Positions 36,660 through 45,502 of a stretch of DNA of 64,000 nucleotides are shown piece after piece. The notes under the pieces are model-generated. The model ran no database searches, was not told where the DNA came from, and was given only the letters and a program-made list of their open reading frames with translations. The stretch covers positions 372,001-436,000 of the forward strand of contig CAZMTK010000001.1 of the NCBI GenBank assembly GCA_964569245.1, written 5' to 3'. The DNA is from JAAYTY01 sp964569245 (GTDB lineage: Bacteria > Fermentibacterota > Fermentibacteria > Fermentibacterales > Fermentibacteraceae). The translations under genes and the position numbers were made by a program. Position 1 is the first letter of the stretch. Each line of letters starts with the position of its first letter.

Positions 36660-39600
36660 CGGCCCTGCCGCGCTGCATCCGGCCCCTGGCACAGCGGCTC
36701 GGGCTTCTGCCCCGTCATCTCGAGAAGCCCGGAGACGAACTCGAGCCTGGCGAAGTCTTCTCGCAGTACCGGGTTCTCGATGGCCGTCAGACACAGCCCG
36801 ACAAGGCAGGACGCCTCTTCCAGAAGCGGTCCGGACTCGTCGCCTCCGCCCAGCAGGTCCAGGATGATCAGCTCCATCCACCGCATCTCCAGGCTTTCCA
36901 GCAGCTCGGTTCCGCCCGGGATCGAACGTGCGCTGCGCACGAGATCGAGAGCCTCTTCCAGGCCCCGTCCTTCCGACGCCCGGGCGATGGCCAGCCTGGC
37001 GCAAGCTGCGAGGAAGAGGACCCTGCTGCGCTCCCAGGCCGTCATGCCCGAGGGGCGGCTGCCCTCGCGGAGCCTCGAGAGGACCGCCTCGGCCTCGGTT
37101 CTGCAGCCCGTGACAGCCTTCACCCTGGCGATCCATCCTGCGGCCATCGCCGCGAGCGAACCGATCCCGCTCTCCTCCGCCTGGCTGGCAGCCGACTCGA
37201 AGTGATCGAGCGCGCTCTCGAAGTCGCCTCTGGCGAATGCCGCAGCGCCGAGACGCTCGCGCGCGCGGGCTATCCTCCCCGGCGAGCCGGACGCCTCCGC
37301 CAGGCCGTGGCTCCTGCGGAAGCATTCTTCTGCCGCGCCGGTCTGGTTCAGCTCCAGATAGACCGAGCCGAGCCCCTGAGTAGCAGACATGAGGGACTGG
37401 ACGTCGCCCGTCTCGGTGAAGGCGGATACGGCCTCCCTGAGGAGCCGCATCCGCTCCTCCCAGGCCGGGAACGTGGAGAGGATCATCGCCAGGTCAGCCT
37501 GGGCCCTCGCCTTGTTGATGACGTCTCCGGCGCTGTCGTAGAACTCGAGGGCCTGCCGGCACAGCGCCAGGCCGTTCTCGTCGTCGCCCGACTGCGCCAG
37601 AATCTCGCCCTTCCTGCTCAGCCAGGAGGCTTCGAGCCTCGCCCTGGTCCGCGCGTCCTCTATGCCTTCGAGCAGCGTCCTGGCCTCGTCGAGCAGGCCC
37701 AGCGCGAGGTGAGTCTCCCCCTTCGCGTGCCAGATTCCCGCTATGCCGGTCTTGGCCTCCAGCACCTGCTCGGTGGGCATGTCTGTCTCCAGAGCCTTCT
37801 GGTACTCGGCGAGAGCCTTGTCCAGCTCGGACCTCTCGAGGTGCAGTGACGCCTTCAGGAGGGCGATGCTGCCCAGGTCGCCCGAGGACAGCGCGTAGGC
37901 TGCCGCCCTGTGCAGGGCGTTCTCGGCGTCGCTGATCCTTGCATGGAGTGTGTGCAGCCTGCCCAGCTCGCGCCACGCGGACAGCAGGTCGGCGTTGGAG
38001 ACCCTTCCTCCGGCCCCTGCCGCGGCGAGATATCTCTCCAGCCACAGGGCCTGGTCGTAGGTCGCCTGACGGGACTTCGCATCGGCGGCTGCCAGCAGGG
38101 CGAATTCTGCAGCCTTGGCGCTGTCCAGTCCTTCGCAGTACGAGTAGGCTGCACGCTGCAGCATGCCGGGCACGCCCGCCCTCCACTCCTCCTCGAATCT
38201 CTGCCCGAGCCTCGTATAGAGGTGCCTCCTCAGCCCTATGGGAAGCTCCTCCAGCAGGATGGACCGCACGCAGTCGTGACAGAAGCGGAAGACGAGCTGG
38301 TCGCCGGGGTCCGTGGCGCTCTCCTGCACCAGCTCCATCAGGAGCGGCGCCTCTATGGCCCTGGCGGCTTCAATTGGCGCGGATTCCATCAGGAAGGCCA
38401 GGTCGAGGAGCCGGAAGCCGCCCGCGGTGAGGGCGCACATCCTCAGAGCCTCGCGAGACGTGCTGTCCAGCATGTCGAGGCGCGATTTCACGAGATCGGA
38501 CACGCTTCCTGGAAGTGGCAGGCTCCCTTCCGGCTCGTAGCTCCAGCCTCCGCCGTCGGCCGGTCTGATCCGGCCGTTCTCGACTAGAGACTTCAGGAGC
38601 TCGCGGAGGTAGAAGGGGTTCCCTCCGCTCTCTCCGACGAGCTTGTCCAGCAGGGCCGGAGGCACCCTCGAATCCTTCAGGGCCAGCATGACCATGTTCG
38701 ATGCGTGCTCCCGCTCCAGCGGCTGAAGGTCGATCCTTTCGGAGCGGGCCAGCTTCAAGAGCCCCCGCATCCATGCCCAGACGTCCGGGTACGACTCTAC
38801 GGGGCTGCGCATGGTGAAGACGAAGAGCACTCTGTCGGACCCGGCCGTACGAACCAGGTAGCCGAGCAGGTCGAGGTCCTGGCTGCGGCCCCACTGCACG
38901 TCGTCAAGGAGCATCACGAACGGCTTCCGGGAGGATATCGCCCTTACCACCCTGCCGCACTGCGTGTAGAACATCCTGCCCCTGGCCCAGTCCGGAGGAG
39001 GCCTGTCGTCCGAGATCCTCAGAGGCAGCGGAGGGAAGAGCAGCGACGTCTCCAGGAGAACCGGGCCGGCCTCCCTCGATATGTCGTGGCGCACCTCCAG
39101 GGGGAGATCCTCGATGAGTCCGCAGAGAGCGTCGGAGAACGTCGCGAACGGGCCCGCCCCGCCCAGCTCGTCGTACTTGGCGACTCTGAAGCCTGCATCC
39201 CTGAAGGTGCAGTAGTGCTCCAGCTCGCGGGCGAGGCGGCTCTTCCCGACTCCGGGCTCGCCGGTCACCAGAACCATCCCGCCCTTCCCGGAAACCATAT
39301 CGTCGAAGGCCGTCCTGAGAGTTCTGAGCTGCGCCTGCCTGTCGATGAAATGCTCGAAGGAGAGCGTCTGCGAATTGGACGCCGGCCTGCTGAAGAAGGA
39401 CATCCTGAACTTGCCCCGGGCCTTGGACTCGTAGAGCGCCTGGTCCGCCCTGCCGATGACGGAGGACAGAGCGCGTTCGCCCTCGGTGCTCTCCGCGAGG
39501 CCGAGGCTCACACCGATCTTCAGCTCTCCCGGGAAGGATTCGCGGGCCATGTCGTCGAGGAAGCGCTGAGCTACGTTCGCCGCCTGGAGGGCCGGAGTCG

Positions 39601-39874
39601 AGGGCAGGACGACGAGGAATTCGTCCCCGCCGAACCGAAGCACATGGTCGGCGCTCCTCACGGTGCGCAGCAGGAGCCATGCCACCTGCTGCAGCACCCT
39701 GTCGCCCGTCAGATGGCCGTGGATGTCGTTCACCATCTTGAAGTCGTCTACGTCCACGATCATCACCGACCAGAGGTCTCCCTCGGTTCGAGTCCTGAAC
39801 TGGGTGTCCAGCTCGTCCAGGACATCCCTGGTAAGCACGCCGGTGAGCTTGTCCACAGCCGATGAAGAGGCCAT
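36656..39874 (-). CDS. GGDEF-AAA/STAND ATPase-TPR regulator
   Basis: A 1072-residue cytoplasmic fusion. Residues 1-160 form a diguanylate cyclase domain with an intact active site 'RFGGDEF' (GGDEF at 82-86) and an RxxD inhibitory site 'RSAD' five residues upstream. Residues 170-480 are a MalT/adenylate-cyclase-type ATPase with Walker A 'GEPGVGKS' (205-212) and Walker B-like 'VMLLDDVQWG'. From about 600 on, TPR-like helices dominate. No DNA-binding domain is seen. It could couple c-di-GMP production to a ligand sensed by the TPR region. It lies in the rhamnose/galactose cluster, so a sugar signal is possible. Confidence 0.9.
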   Translation of the reverse strand: MASSSAVDKLTGVLTRDVLDELDTQFRTRTEGDLWSVMIVDVDDFKMVNDIHGHLTGDRVLQQVAWLLLRTVRSADHVLRFGGDEFLVVLPSTPALQAANVAQRFLDDMARESFPGELKIGVSLGLAESTEGERALSSVIGRADQALYESKARGKFRMSFFSRPASNSQTLSFEHFIDRQAQLRTLRTAFDDMVSGKGGMVLVTGEPGVGKSRLARELEHYCTFRDAGFRVAKYDELGGAGPFATFSDALCGLIEDLPLEVRHDISREAGPVLLETSLLFPPLPLRISDDRPPPDWARGRMFYTQCGRVVRAISSRKPFVMLLDDVQWGRSQDLDLLGYLVRTAGSDRVLFVFTMRSPVESYPDVWAWMRGLLKLARSERIDLQPLEREHASNMVMLALKDSRVPPALLDKLVGESGGNPFYLRELLKSLVENGRIRPADGGGWSYEPEGSLPLPGSVSDLVKSRLDMLDSTSREALRMCALTAGGFRLLDLAFLMESAPIEAARAIEAPLLMELVQESATDPGDQLVFRFCHDCVRSILLEELPIGLRRHLYTRLGQRFEEEWRAGVPGMLQRAAYSYCEGLDSAKAAEFALLAAADAKSRQATYDQALWLERYLAAAGAGGRVSNADLLSAWRELGRLHTLHARISDAENALHRAAAYALSSGDLGSIALLKASLHLERSELDKALAEYQKALETDMPTEQVLEAKTGIAGIWHAKGETHLALGLLDEARTLLEGIEDARTRARLEASWLSRKGEILAQSGDDENGLALCRQALEFYDSAGDVINKARAQADLAMILSTFPAWEERMRLLREAVSAFTETGDVQSLMSATQGLGSVYLELNQTGAAEECFRRSHGLAEASGSPGRIARARERLGAAAFARGDFESALDHFESAASQAEESGIGSLAAMAAGWIARVKAVTGCRTEAEAVLSRLREGSRPSGMTAWERSRVLFLAACARLAIARASEGRGLEEALDLVRSARSIPGGTELLESLEMRWMELIILDLLGGGDESGPLLEEASCLVGLCLTAIENPVLREDFARLEFVSGLLEMTGQKPEPLCQGPDAARQGR

Positions 39875-39921
39875 CGATCCTCCCTGGCAGGTCTCTGCGA
39901 AGCGCTATCGAATACTATGAA

Positions 39922-39948
39922 CCCCGGGGAGCCGGGAAAAGCCCGGGG
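39922..39948 (-). terminator. Hairpin between rhaA and the GGDEF regulator
   Basis: CCCCGGG (39922-39928) pairs with CCCGGGG (39942-39948); an alternative inner stem is CCGGG/CCCGG around AAAAG. It may attenuate transcription from the rhamnose genes into the regulator. Confidence 0.4.
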
Positions 39949-39951
39949 CGC

Positions 39952-41205
39952 TCAGCCCCTCTCCGAGGCCGCCCTTCTTTCGTAGAGAGCGGCGGCCTCT
40001 GACCATGCCGGCCAGCCGGGGGCGCCCTCGATCTCGAGGAAACGCTCCCATACCGCACCGTGGGGCAGCTCGCTCGCGTACTCGGCTGCGGCAGCGACCT
40101 CGAAGTGAGAACCTTCCAGCGTCTCGGCGATGGTCCGGGGCTCCAGCAGCGCCGAGAGCAGAGCCCTCTGCAGAGATCTGGCCGCTGCGGCTAGCGCACC
40201 GACCCTGTTCCAGGAGGCGTCGAAGAAGTCCAGCGCGAGGTGCACCCTGCCTGCCGCACCGGGCTCCACCGCCTCGCGGGCGAGAAAACGCAGGGCGTCG
40301 TCCGCGGCAGGGACATGGTCGCTGTCCCAGCGCACGCCCCTGCTCACGTGCACGAGGATGCCGGGGACGAAGGGAAGCAGCGCGCTGACCTTGTCGGCCA
40401 CGGACTCGGTCGGGTGGAAATGCCCCATGTCCAGGCAGGGCATGAGGCGCCTCTCGACGCAGTAGGCGATGCAGAGCTCGTGCGAGCAGACGGTGAAGCT
40501 CTCCAGGCCGATGCCGAAGAGCTTGGACTCGAGTGAGTCGACGACCCCTTCGATCCTCTCCGAGAACACCTCGTCCAGGGATTCGACGAGCAGCGACCTG
40601 GCCGCAGAAGCCGAGGCGGGCGGTTCCCGAGACCCGTCGGGCATCCAGAGGTTGTCGATGCAGAAGGAACCCTGGCTTCCCGCCAGCGCTCCGGCGATCC
40701 TGCGGCACAGCTTCACATGTTCGATCCAGAAGCCTCGCACGCCTGCGTCCGGGCTGGAGAGAGTCCGGCCCGACAGGGCCATCGGATGGGCGAAGAGCGT
40801 CGGATTGAAGTCCAGCGGCACGCCTCTCTCGCGGGACCATGACATCCACCCGTCGAAGTCGCAGGGCTCCATTGCATTCCTGTCCGCGCTTCGGAGCGGA
40901 TGGCTTCCGTACATCGCGTGCAGCCCCACGCGGTGTCTTCCGGGGATCAGGGACAGGGCCGCTTCGAGGTCGGCGATCATCTCCTCGAAGCAGCGCGCCC
41001 GTCCCGGCCTACGGCCCGTGACAGCCAGCCCGCCGCCCGGCCCATGACGCGAAGCCCCCTCGAACCCGGTCACATCGTCCAGTTGCCAGCATGGAAGCGT
41101 GATCCGGATGTTCGAGAGCTTCCTCAAGGCATCGTCTGCAGAGACCCCGATCTCGGCGTAGCGCTCCCTCGCCGCCTCGTAGGCCCCCCCTGCACTACCA
41201 GTCAC
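39952..41205 (-). CDS. rhaA: L-rhamnose isomerase
   Basis: A 417-residue enzyme that interconverts L-rhamnose and L-rhamnulose. The family start 'NIRITLPCWQLDDVTGFE' is at about 37-54. The metal and substrate region is seen in 'LDFNPTLFAHP' and 'MPCLDMGHFHPTE', and a His in 'VSRGVRWDSDH' fits the metal site. Length matches the family (about 420). The GTG at 41205 overlaps the rhaB stop as GTGA, which fixes the start; the longer frame to 41280 is a rhaB shadow. Confidence 0.94.
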   Translation of the reverse strand: MTGSAGGAYEAARERYAEIGVSADDALRKLSNIRITLPCWQLDDVTGFEGASRHGPGGGLAVTGRRPGRARCFEEMIADLEAALSLIPGRHRVGLHAMYGSHPLRSADRNAMEPCDFDGWMSWSRERGVPLDFNPTLFAHPMALSGRTLSSPDAGVRGFWIEHVKLCRRIAGALAGSQGSFCIDNLWMPDGSREPPASASAARSLLVESLDEVFSERIEGVVDSLESKLFGIGLESFTVCSHELCIAYCVERRLMPCLDMGHFHPTESVADKVSALLPFVPGILVHVSRGVRWDSDHVPAADDALRFLAREAVEPGAAGRVHLALDFFDASWNRVGALAAAARSLQRALLSALLEPRTIAETLEGSHFEVAAAAEYASELPHGAVWERFLEIEGAPGWPAWSEAAALYERRAASERG

Positions 41206-42701
41206 AGTGCCTCCGTCCCATCCGGTCCAGAAGCGCCGGATTCCGAGATGCTCAGGAACCTCTCGTAGGCCTCGTTCCATTCTCCCCTGCGAACGGGCGG
41301 GTGCTCTCTGACCGGGAAGGATCTGCGGACCACCTCCCTGATCTCTCCTATCCCCGTGAGTTCTCCTTCAGCCATCATCTGGCACAGGATGTTCCCTGCG
41401 GCGGTGGCCTCAGAAGGCCCTGCGAGCACGGGCATTCCAGTCGCACAGGCCGTCATCCTGCAGAGCAGCTCGTTGCGCGCCCCGCCGCCGACGATGTGCA
41501 GGACGCAGGGTTTCCTGCCGGTGACGGACAGCACCGATTCGAGACCACGCCTGGACGAGAGCGCGAGGCTCTCGAGAATGCATCTCGCGATCCCGCCGGT
41601 GGTCGCAGGCATGGTCTGACCGGTTCTCCGAAGGAAGGAGCCGACCGCTTCGATGAACCGGCCCGGAGCGAGGAATTCCGGCGACTCGGGATCTATCAGC
41701 ACAGCGAAGGGCTCGGCTTCCTCCGCCATGGCGGCGATCTCCCCGTAACCGGGAGCCTCCGGTCCGGGCAGCGATCTCCTGAGCTGCTGCAGAAGCCATA
41801 GACCGCTCAGATTCCGGAGAACCCGCCACGTTCCGCATACGCCGGCCTCGCTGGTGATGTTCGCCTCGGCGGAGCGCGGGGAGAGGGCCGGCGAGCGTTC
41901 CTCGACTCCGACCAGGGACCATGTGCCCGAGCTGATGTAGGCGAAGTCCTCGCCGGAGGCCGGAAGAGCTGCCACGGCGCATGCCGTATCGTGCGACGCG
42001 CCGGAGTGCACACGGATTCCCCTCAGACCAGCAGCGGATTCGACTTCCGGCAGAAGCCCGCCTAGAGGCGCGCAGGGGGGCTCGATGCGTCCCAGGAGCT
42101 CCTCGTCGATTCCCGCCGCCTCCAGAACCCGGGCCGACCAGGAGCCCGTGACAGGATCGACCATGCCCGACGTGGAAGCGACAGTAGCCTCGGTCCTCCG
42201 GCGGCCGGTGAGGAGAAAGGCGAAGTAGTCGGGCAGGAACAGGAGGCGGGATGCGCGCGAGAGGGCGGGAGAACCCGACTCGATCAGATCGAACAGCTGG
42301 AAGAGAGTGTTGATGGGCAGCACCTGGGTTCCTGTCAGGCGGTGGAGATCCTCCCTGCTTATCCGGTGCAGCATGGCCTCCATAGCGGATGTCAGCCTGC
42401 CGTCCCTGTAGGAGAGGGGCTGCTCGCACAGCGTTCCGCTTTCGTCGAGGAGTGCGAAGTCCACGCCCCATCCGTCCACCGACAGGCTCGCAGGGCTGTT
42501 CCCCGACTCCGCGGTCCTCCGCAGCCCCTCCATCAGGGCTCTCCAGAGCCTTCCTGCATCCCAACGGAGACGACCGCCGATCTCGGACGGTCCGTTTGGA
42601 AACCTGAATGTCTCCTCCAGCGACAGGCGGCCCGAATGGTCGATGCGTCCCGCGACCAGCCTGCCGCTCTCCGCACCGAGGTCTATCGCGAGGCGGGTCA
42701 C
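41202..42701 (-). CDS. rhaB: L-rhamnulokinase
   Basis: A 499-residue FGGY-family kinase making L-rhamnulose-1-phosphate. It shows the N-terminal phosphate loop 'AIDLGAESGRLVAG', 'SVDGWGVDFALLD', 'LPINTLFQLFDL', 'SSGTWSLVGVE' and the adenosine-site 'IVGGGARNELLCRMTA'. It is coupled to rhaA. No rhamnulose-1-phosphate aldolase (rhaD) is visible in the window, so it must be encoded elsewhere or replaced. Confidence 0.94.
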   Translation of the reverse strand: MTRLAIDLGAESGRLVAGRIDHSGRLSLEETFRFPNGPSEIGGRLRWDAGRLWRALMEGLRRTAESGNSPASLSVDGWGVDFALLDESGTLCEQPLSYRDGRLTSAMEAMLHRISREDLHRLTGTQVLPINTLFQLFDLIESGSPALSRASRLLFLPDYFAFLLTGRRRTEATVASTSGMVDPVTGSWSARVLEAAGIDEELLGRIEPPCAPLGGLLPEVESAAGLRGIRVHSGASHDTACAVAALPASGEDFAYISSGTWSLVGVEERSPALSPRSAEANITSEAGVCGTWRVLRNLSGLWLLQQLRRSLPGPEAPGYGEIAAMAEEAEPFAVLIDPESPEFLAPGRFIEAVGSFLRRTGQTMPATTGGIARCILESLALSSRRGLESVLSVTGRKPCVLHIVGGGARNELLCRMTACATGMPVLAGPSEATAAGNILCQMMAEGELTGIGEIREVVRRSFPVREHPPVRRGEWNEAYERFLSISESGASGPDGTEAL

Positions 42702-42720
42702 TCAGCGGGTCCGGTCGGTG

Positions 42721-44595
42721 TCAGGACTCATGCCCCTCCACGACCGGGTCCGGAGGGGAGTATCCGAGATTGTCAATCTCGACCCCCCCAGACCTGTCGA
42801 TCGAGACGAGCAGGGAATCGTAGCGGTTGAAGACCAGCCTGAGCTCGACCTGTCTTCCGTACACGTTCGCATGGGCTGATATATGAATGATGTCCCTCTG
42901 ATGCGACTGCCCGAGTCTCATTGGATATCTAAGGCTCTTGGACAATGGATTGGCGAAGAAAAACAGAGTCCTGGCGCTGTCAGACCTGCACCAGTATTCA
43001 GGAATGTCCCTTCCTTCGACGAGGCTTCTTCCAGGGAAGACCCTCGACAGGATGTTGCTCACTCCCGGCAGGGAGACGAGGGAGGTGAAATCGTCCTCGA
43101 AGGATTCGCTCTTCGCTCTGCCGGGCTGGGAGGGTTTCCTCCTCACGCATACGGGCAGCCCTCTGCGGGCGAGGTCGAGTATGGAGGCCAGCGTCCCCGC
43201 TTCCAGCCAGTCGACGTCCACCAGGAGCGCCCTTGCCGAGGCCTGCCCGCACTTGAGGAGCCCCTCCTCGAAGGAGCATTCCCGGAGGAACGGCGCAGAG
43301 ATCCAGAACGGTCGGAAGCCCTCCAGACCGTCGGGAAGCGACAGGTGCTGAAGCTCCCAGTAGTGCTCGGCGCTGGGCTTTCTGAGCTCCTCGGGCAGCC
43401 TGCCGCGCATCCAGTTGTCCTCGATGGGCAGGAGGACCGCGAGGTCGAACCTGGGACTGCCCCTCCTCATCTGCGCGCAGACGCTCTCGAAGTAGGCGTT
43501 CAGCCCCTGCTGCTCGTCCCTGAAGGCCGAGTCGTACCCCACGTGAACAGACGCATAGAACCTGGCGGACCCGCCCCGGGTGTTGAATGGCATCCCGTGC
43601 CAGACGATGTGGTTAACCCCGTTCGCCATCAATGCGTCGCCCAGGAGCTTGATGTCCGCCGCCTGCTCCCTGCCCTGGAATCTCCCGGGGCCCGGCCAGG
43701 GCTTCCAGCCGTACATGCAGGTGAAGGACTCGCTGGAGACGGTCGTCTTCCCGGTGAGGGCAGCCGCGGAAGCTGCTATGGCTGCGAATGGGGGGTCGAA
43801 GAGGATCGCTTCCGTTTCGGGAACGTCTGCCGTCGCGTATGCTGCAAGGAGGTCGGTCGGCGAGCCGTGCGCCTGCACCCTCGAGAAGCCTCCAAGCCTT
43901 CTCGCGATCCTCGTGAAAGGCTCGTAGAACTCCTCGACTATCGTGTCGGCGAGGAGCCTCCTGTAGTCGAACCTGGCGTCGGGGACCGAGTCGAGGTCAT
44001 TCATGAAGGGCTCGATCCGGTAGCCGAAGCGCTCTTCGAACCTGTCTCCGAAGCCCGCTGTCCACAGGCGTTCCGAGGGCACCTCCCAGCTGTCGCAGAA
44101 GAGTCCCGACGGCCTTCCCGCCATCGCGGGAGCCAGCGCCTGCCCCATCCTGGAGGCGTACCTCTCGAGGGCCATGCGGTCGAGGTGGTTCAGTATCCTC
44201 CCCGGCGGCGCATAGGGCTCCTCCCAGGATTTCTCCAGCCTCTTACGGATGGGGCCGTCGAAATCCATCGCGGAATCGGCCTCTTCGACGAACGAGCCGC
44301 CGAAGGGCCAGAGAGTGCCGAAGGTGTAGTCGAGGCCCAGCCCGTACTCGCCGGCGACGGCCTTGGCCTTCGCCACGATCGCTGTCCACTCGCGGGACAG
44401 CCAGCGAGGACCGGGTCTACCCCAGGGCTGGGGATAGACCCAGGCTATCTCGGCACCACCGAATCCATTGTCGCGAAGCCACTTGAGCTGGCTCCGCACA
44501 TCCTCTTCACGAATCTCGCCCGAGAACCACCACCAGCGCGTCCATGGTCGCGCATCCGGATAGAAGTCGCCTTGAACCCCGCTCTTGTCAGCCAT
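42721..44595 (-). CDS. Alpha-L-rhamnosidase-like glycoside hydrolase (GH106-related)
   Basis: A 624-residue protein without a signal peptide. It opens with 'PWTRWWWFSGEIREEDVRSQLKWL' spread over about 12-36, then 'GFGGAEIAWVYP' and 'LGLDYTFGTLWPFGG', the start of GH106 catalytic barrels. It is shorter than secreted GH106 enzymes (about 1000 residues). It would release rhamnose from imported oligosaccharides, which rhaB and rhaA (next on the same strand, 19 bases away) would use. The ATG at 44595 follows GGAGG by 5 bases; upstream frame is not supported. The substrate is inferred mainly from context. Confidence 0.72.
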   Translation of the reverse strand: MADKSGVQGDFYPDARPWTRWWWFSGEIREEDVRSQLKWLRDNGFGGAEIAWVYPQPWGRPGPRWLSREWTAIVAKAKAVAGEYGLGLDYTFGTLWPFGGSFVEEADSAMDFDGPIRKRLEKSWEEPYAPPGRILNHLDRMALERYASRMGQALAPAMAGRPSGLFCDSWEVPSERLWTAGFGDRFEERFGYRIEPFMNDLDSVPDARFDYRRLLADTIVEEFYEPFTRIARRLGGFSRVQAHGSPTDLLAAYATADVPETEAILFDPPFAAIAASAAALTGKTTVSSESFTCMYGWKPWPGPGRFQGREQAADIKLLGDALMANGVNHIVWHGMPFNTRGGSARFYASVHVGYDSAFRDEQQGLNAYFESVCAQMRRGSPRFDLAVLLPIEDNWMRGRLPEELRKPSAEHYWELQHLSLPDGLEGFRPFWISAPFLRECSFEEGLLKCGQASARALLVDVDWLEAGTLASILDLARRGLPVCVRRKPSQPGRAKSESFEDDFTSLVSLPGVSNILSRVFPGRSLVEGRDIPEYWCRSDSARTLFFFANPLSKSLRYPMRLGQSHQRDIIHISAHANVYGRQVELRLVFNRYDSLLVSIDRSGGVEIDNLGYSPPDPVVEGHES

Positions 44596-44792
44596 GCCCG
44601 CCTCCGGGTCTGAACCCTGCCTCAAAGATGTCACGGGGAGTGCGGTGCTGCCAGCCGCGGAATCCGGATCAGGCACGCTGACCCGGGCGGCTCTGTCGGG
44701 AACGCATGCTGCCGAGACGATCCCGGAGGGCGCGGGGTTCCTGCGTCCCGGGCGCGATGAGGCATCGTCAAGCCTGCCGTTCCGATACGCCG

Positions 44793-45416
44793 TCAGGGAA
44801 TGCCGAGAAGAACCTTTATCCCCCCGAATGTGTCCTGCACCAGACCCAGCTGGCCCTGGAGCATGAACTGGCACCTCATGCTGCTCAGGAAGCCTGTCTC
44901 GCCCCCCTTGGTGGGCGCCTTGAGAGACACCGGATTCATCGGAGTGTTGAACAGGTAGGTATGGATGCTGCCCTCGGCGTCGCTCCAGCTAAGCTCGAAC
45001 AGGAGGTTCCTCTGGCCGTCGTACCAGAACGGCTGTTCCAGAACGATCTCGAACCAGGTCTCGGGCCCTGCCTCAACCACGAGCTCGTCCGAGTGGAACA
45101 CCAGCGTCCTGGAGCCGGGCTCGAAGTTGTCGTCGAAGAAGTATCCCAGGTAATCGCCGGGACAGTAGCCGAGGAAGATGTCGAAATCCTGGAAGGTCGC
45201 GATCGAGTCGCCCGTCTCCGCCCGATGCCATAGCATGGATTCGATGATCATGGCGGTTCCGATCTCCTCGTCCCTGGCCACCACCTGGTAGCGCAGGCCG
45301 GAGCTTCAATTCCCGCAGAAGGGATCCATGCCGACGGTCTCGGCGGAACCTACGGTGACGGTTTCGGCTGAAGCGACGGCGACAGCGAGCAGTGTCACTG
45401 ACAGAGCCTCTCTCAT
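44793..45416 (-). CDS. Secreted protein with in-frame TGA (codon 37), candidate recoded/seleno-protein
   Basis: Starting at ATG 45416, 7 bases after GGAGG, the frame encodes a signal peptide (MREALSVTLLAVAVASA). It then reads 'GMDPFCGN', a TGA at 45308-45306, 'SSGLRYQVV', and on to a stop at 44793, 207 residues if read through. Downstream of the TGA the protein is a beta-rich extracellular domain ('IIESMLWHR', 'FDIFLGYCPGDYLG', 'NLLFELSW'). The 50 kb paralog has a TGA at the same place. If TGA is selenocysteine, the site would be C-G-N-U. A weak hairpin (ACC-AGGU-GGU) starts 17 nt after the TGA. The downstream part could instead be a pseudogene or separate gene. Confidence 0.65.
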
Positions 45417-45502
45417 CAATCCACCTCCTCCAGCAGCGACGCCGGATTCATGACATTCATGCGCACATGGCGCTTCCATCGGAGCTCAGCAGCATCGTAC
45501 GT

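Noticed and set aside
44596..44874. Upstream extension of the GH106-like frame
   Set aside because: It overlaps the end of the TGA gene, has atypical content, and the ATG at 44595 has a proper ribosome site.
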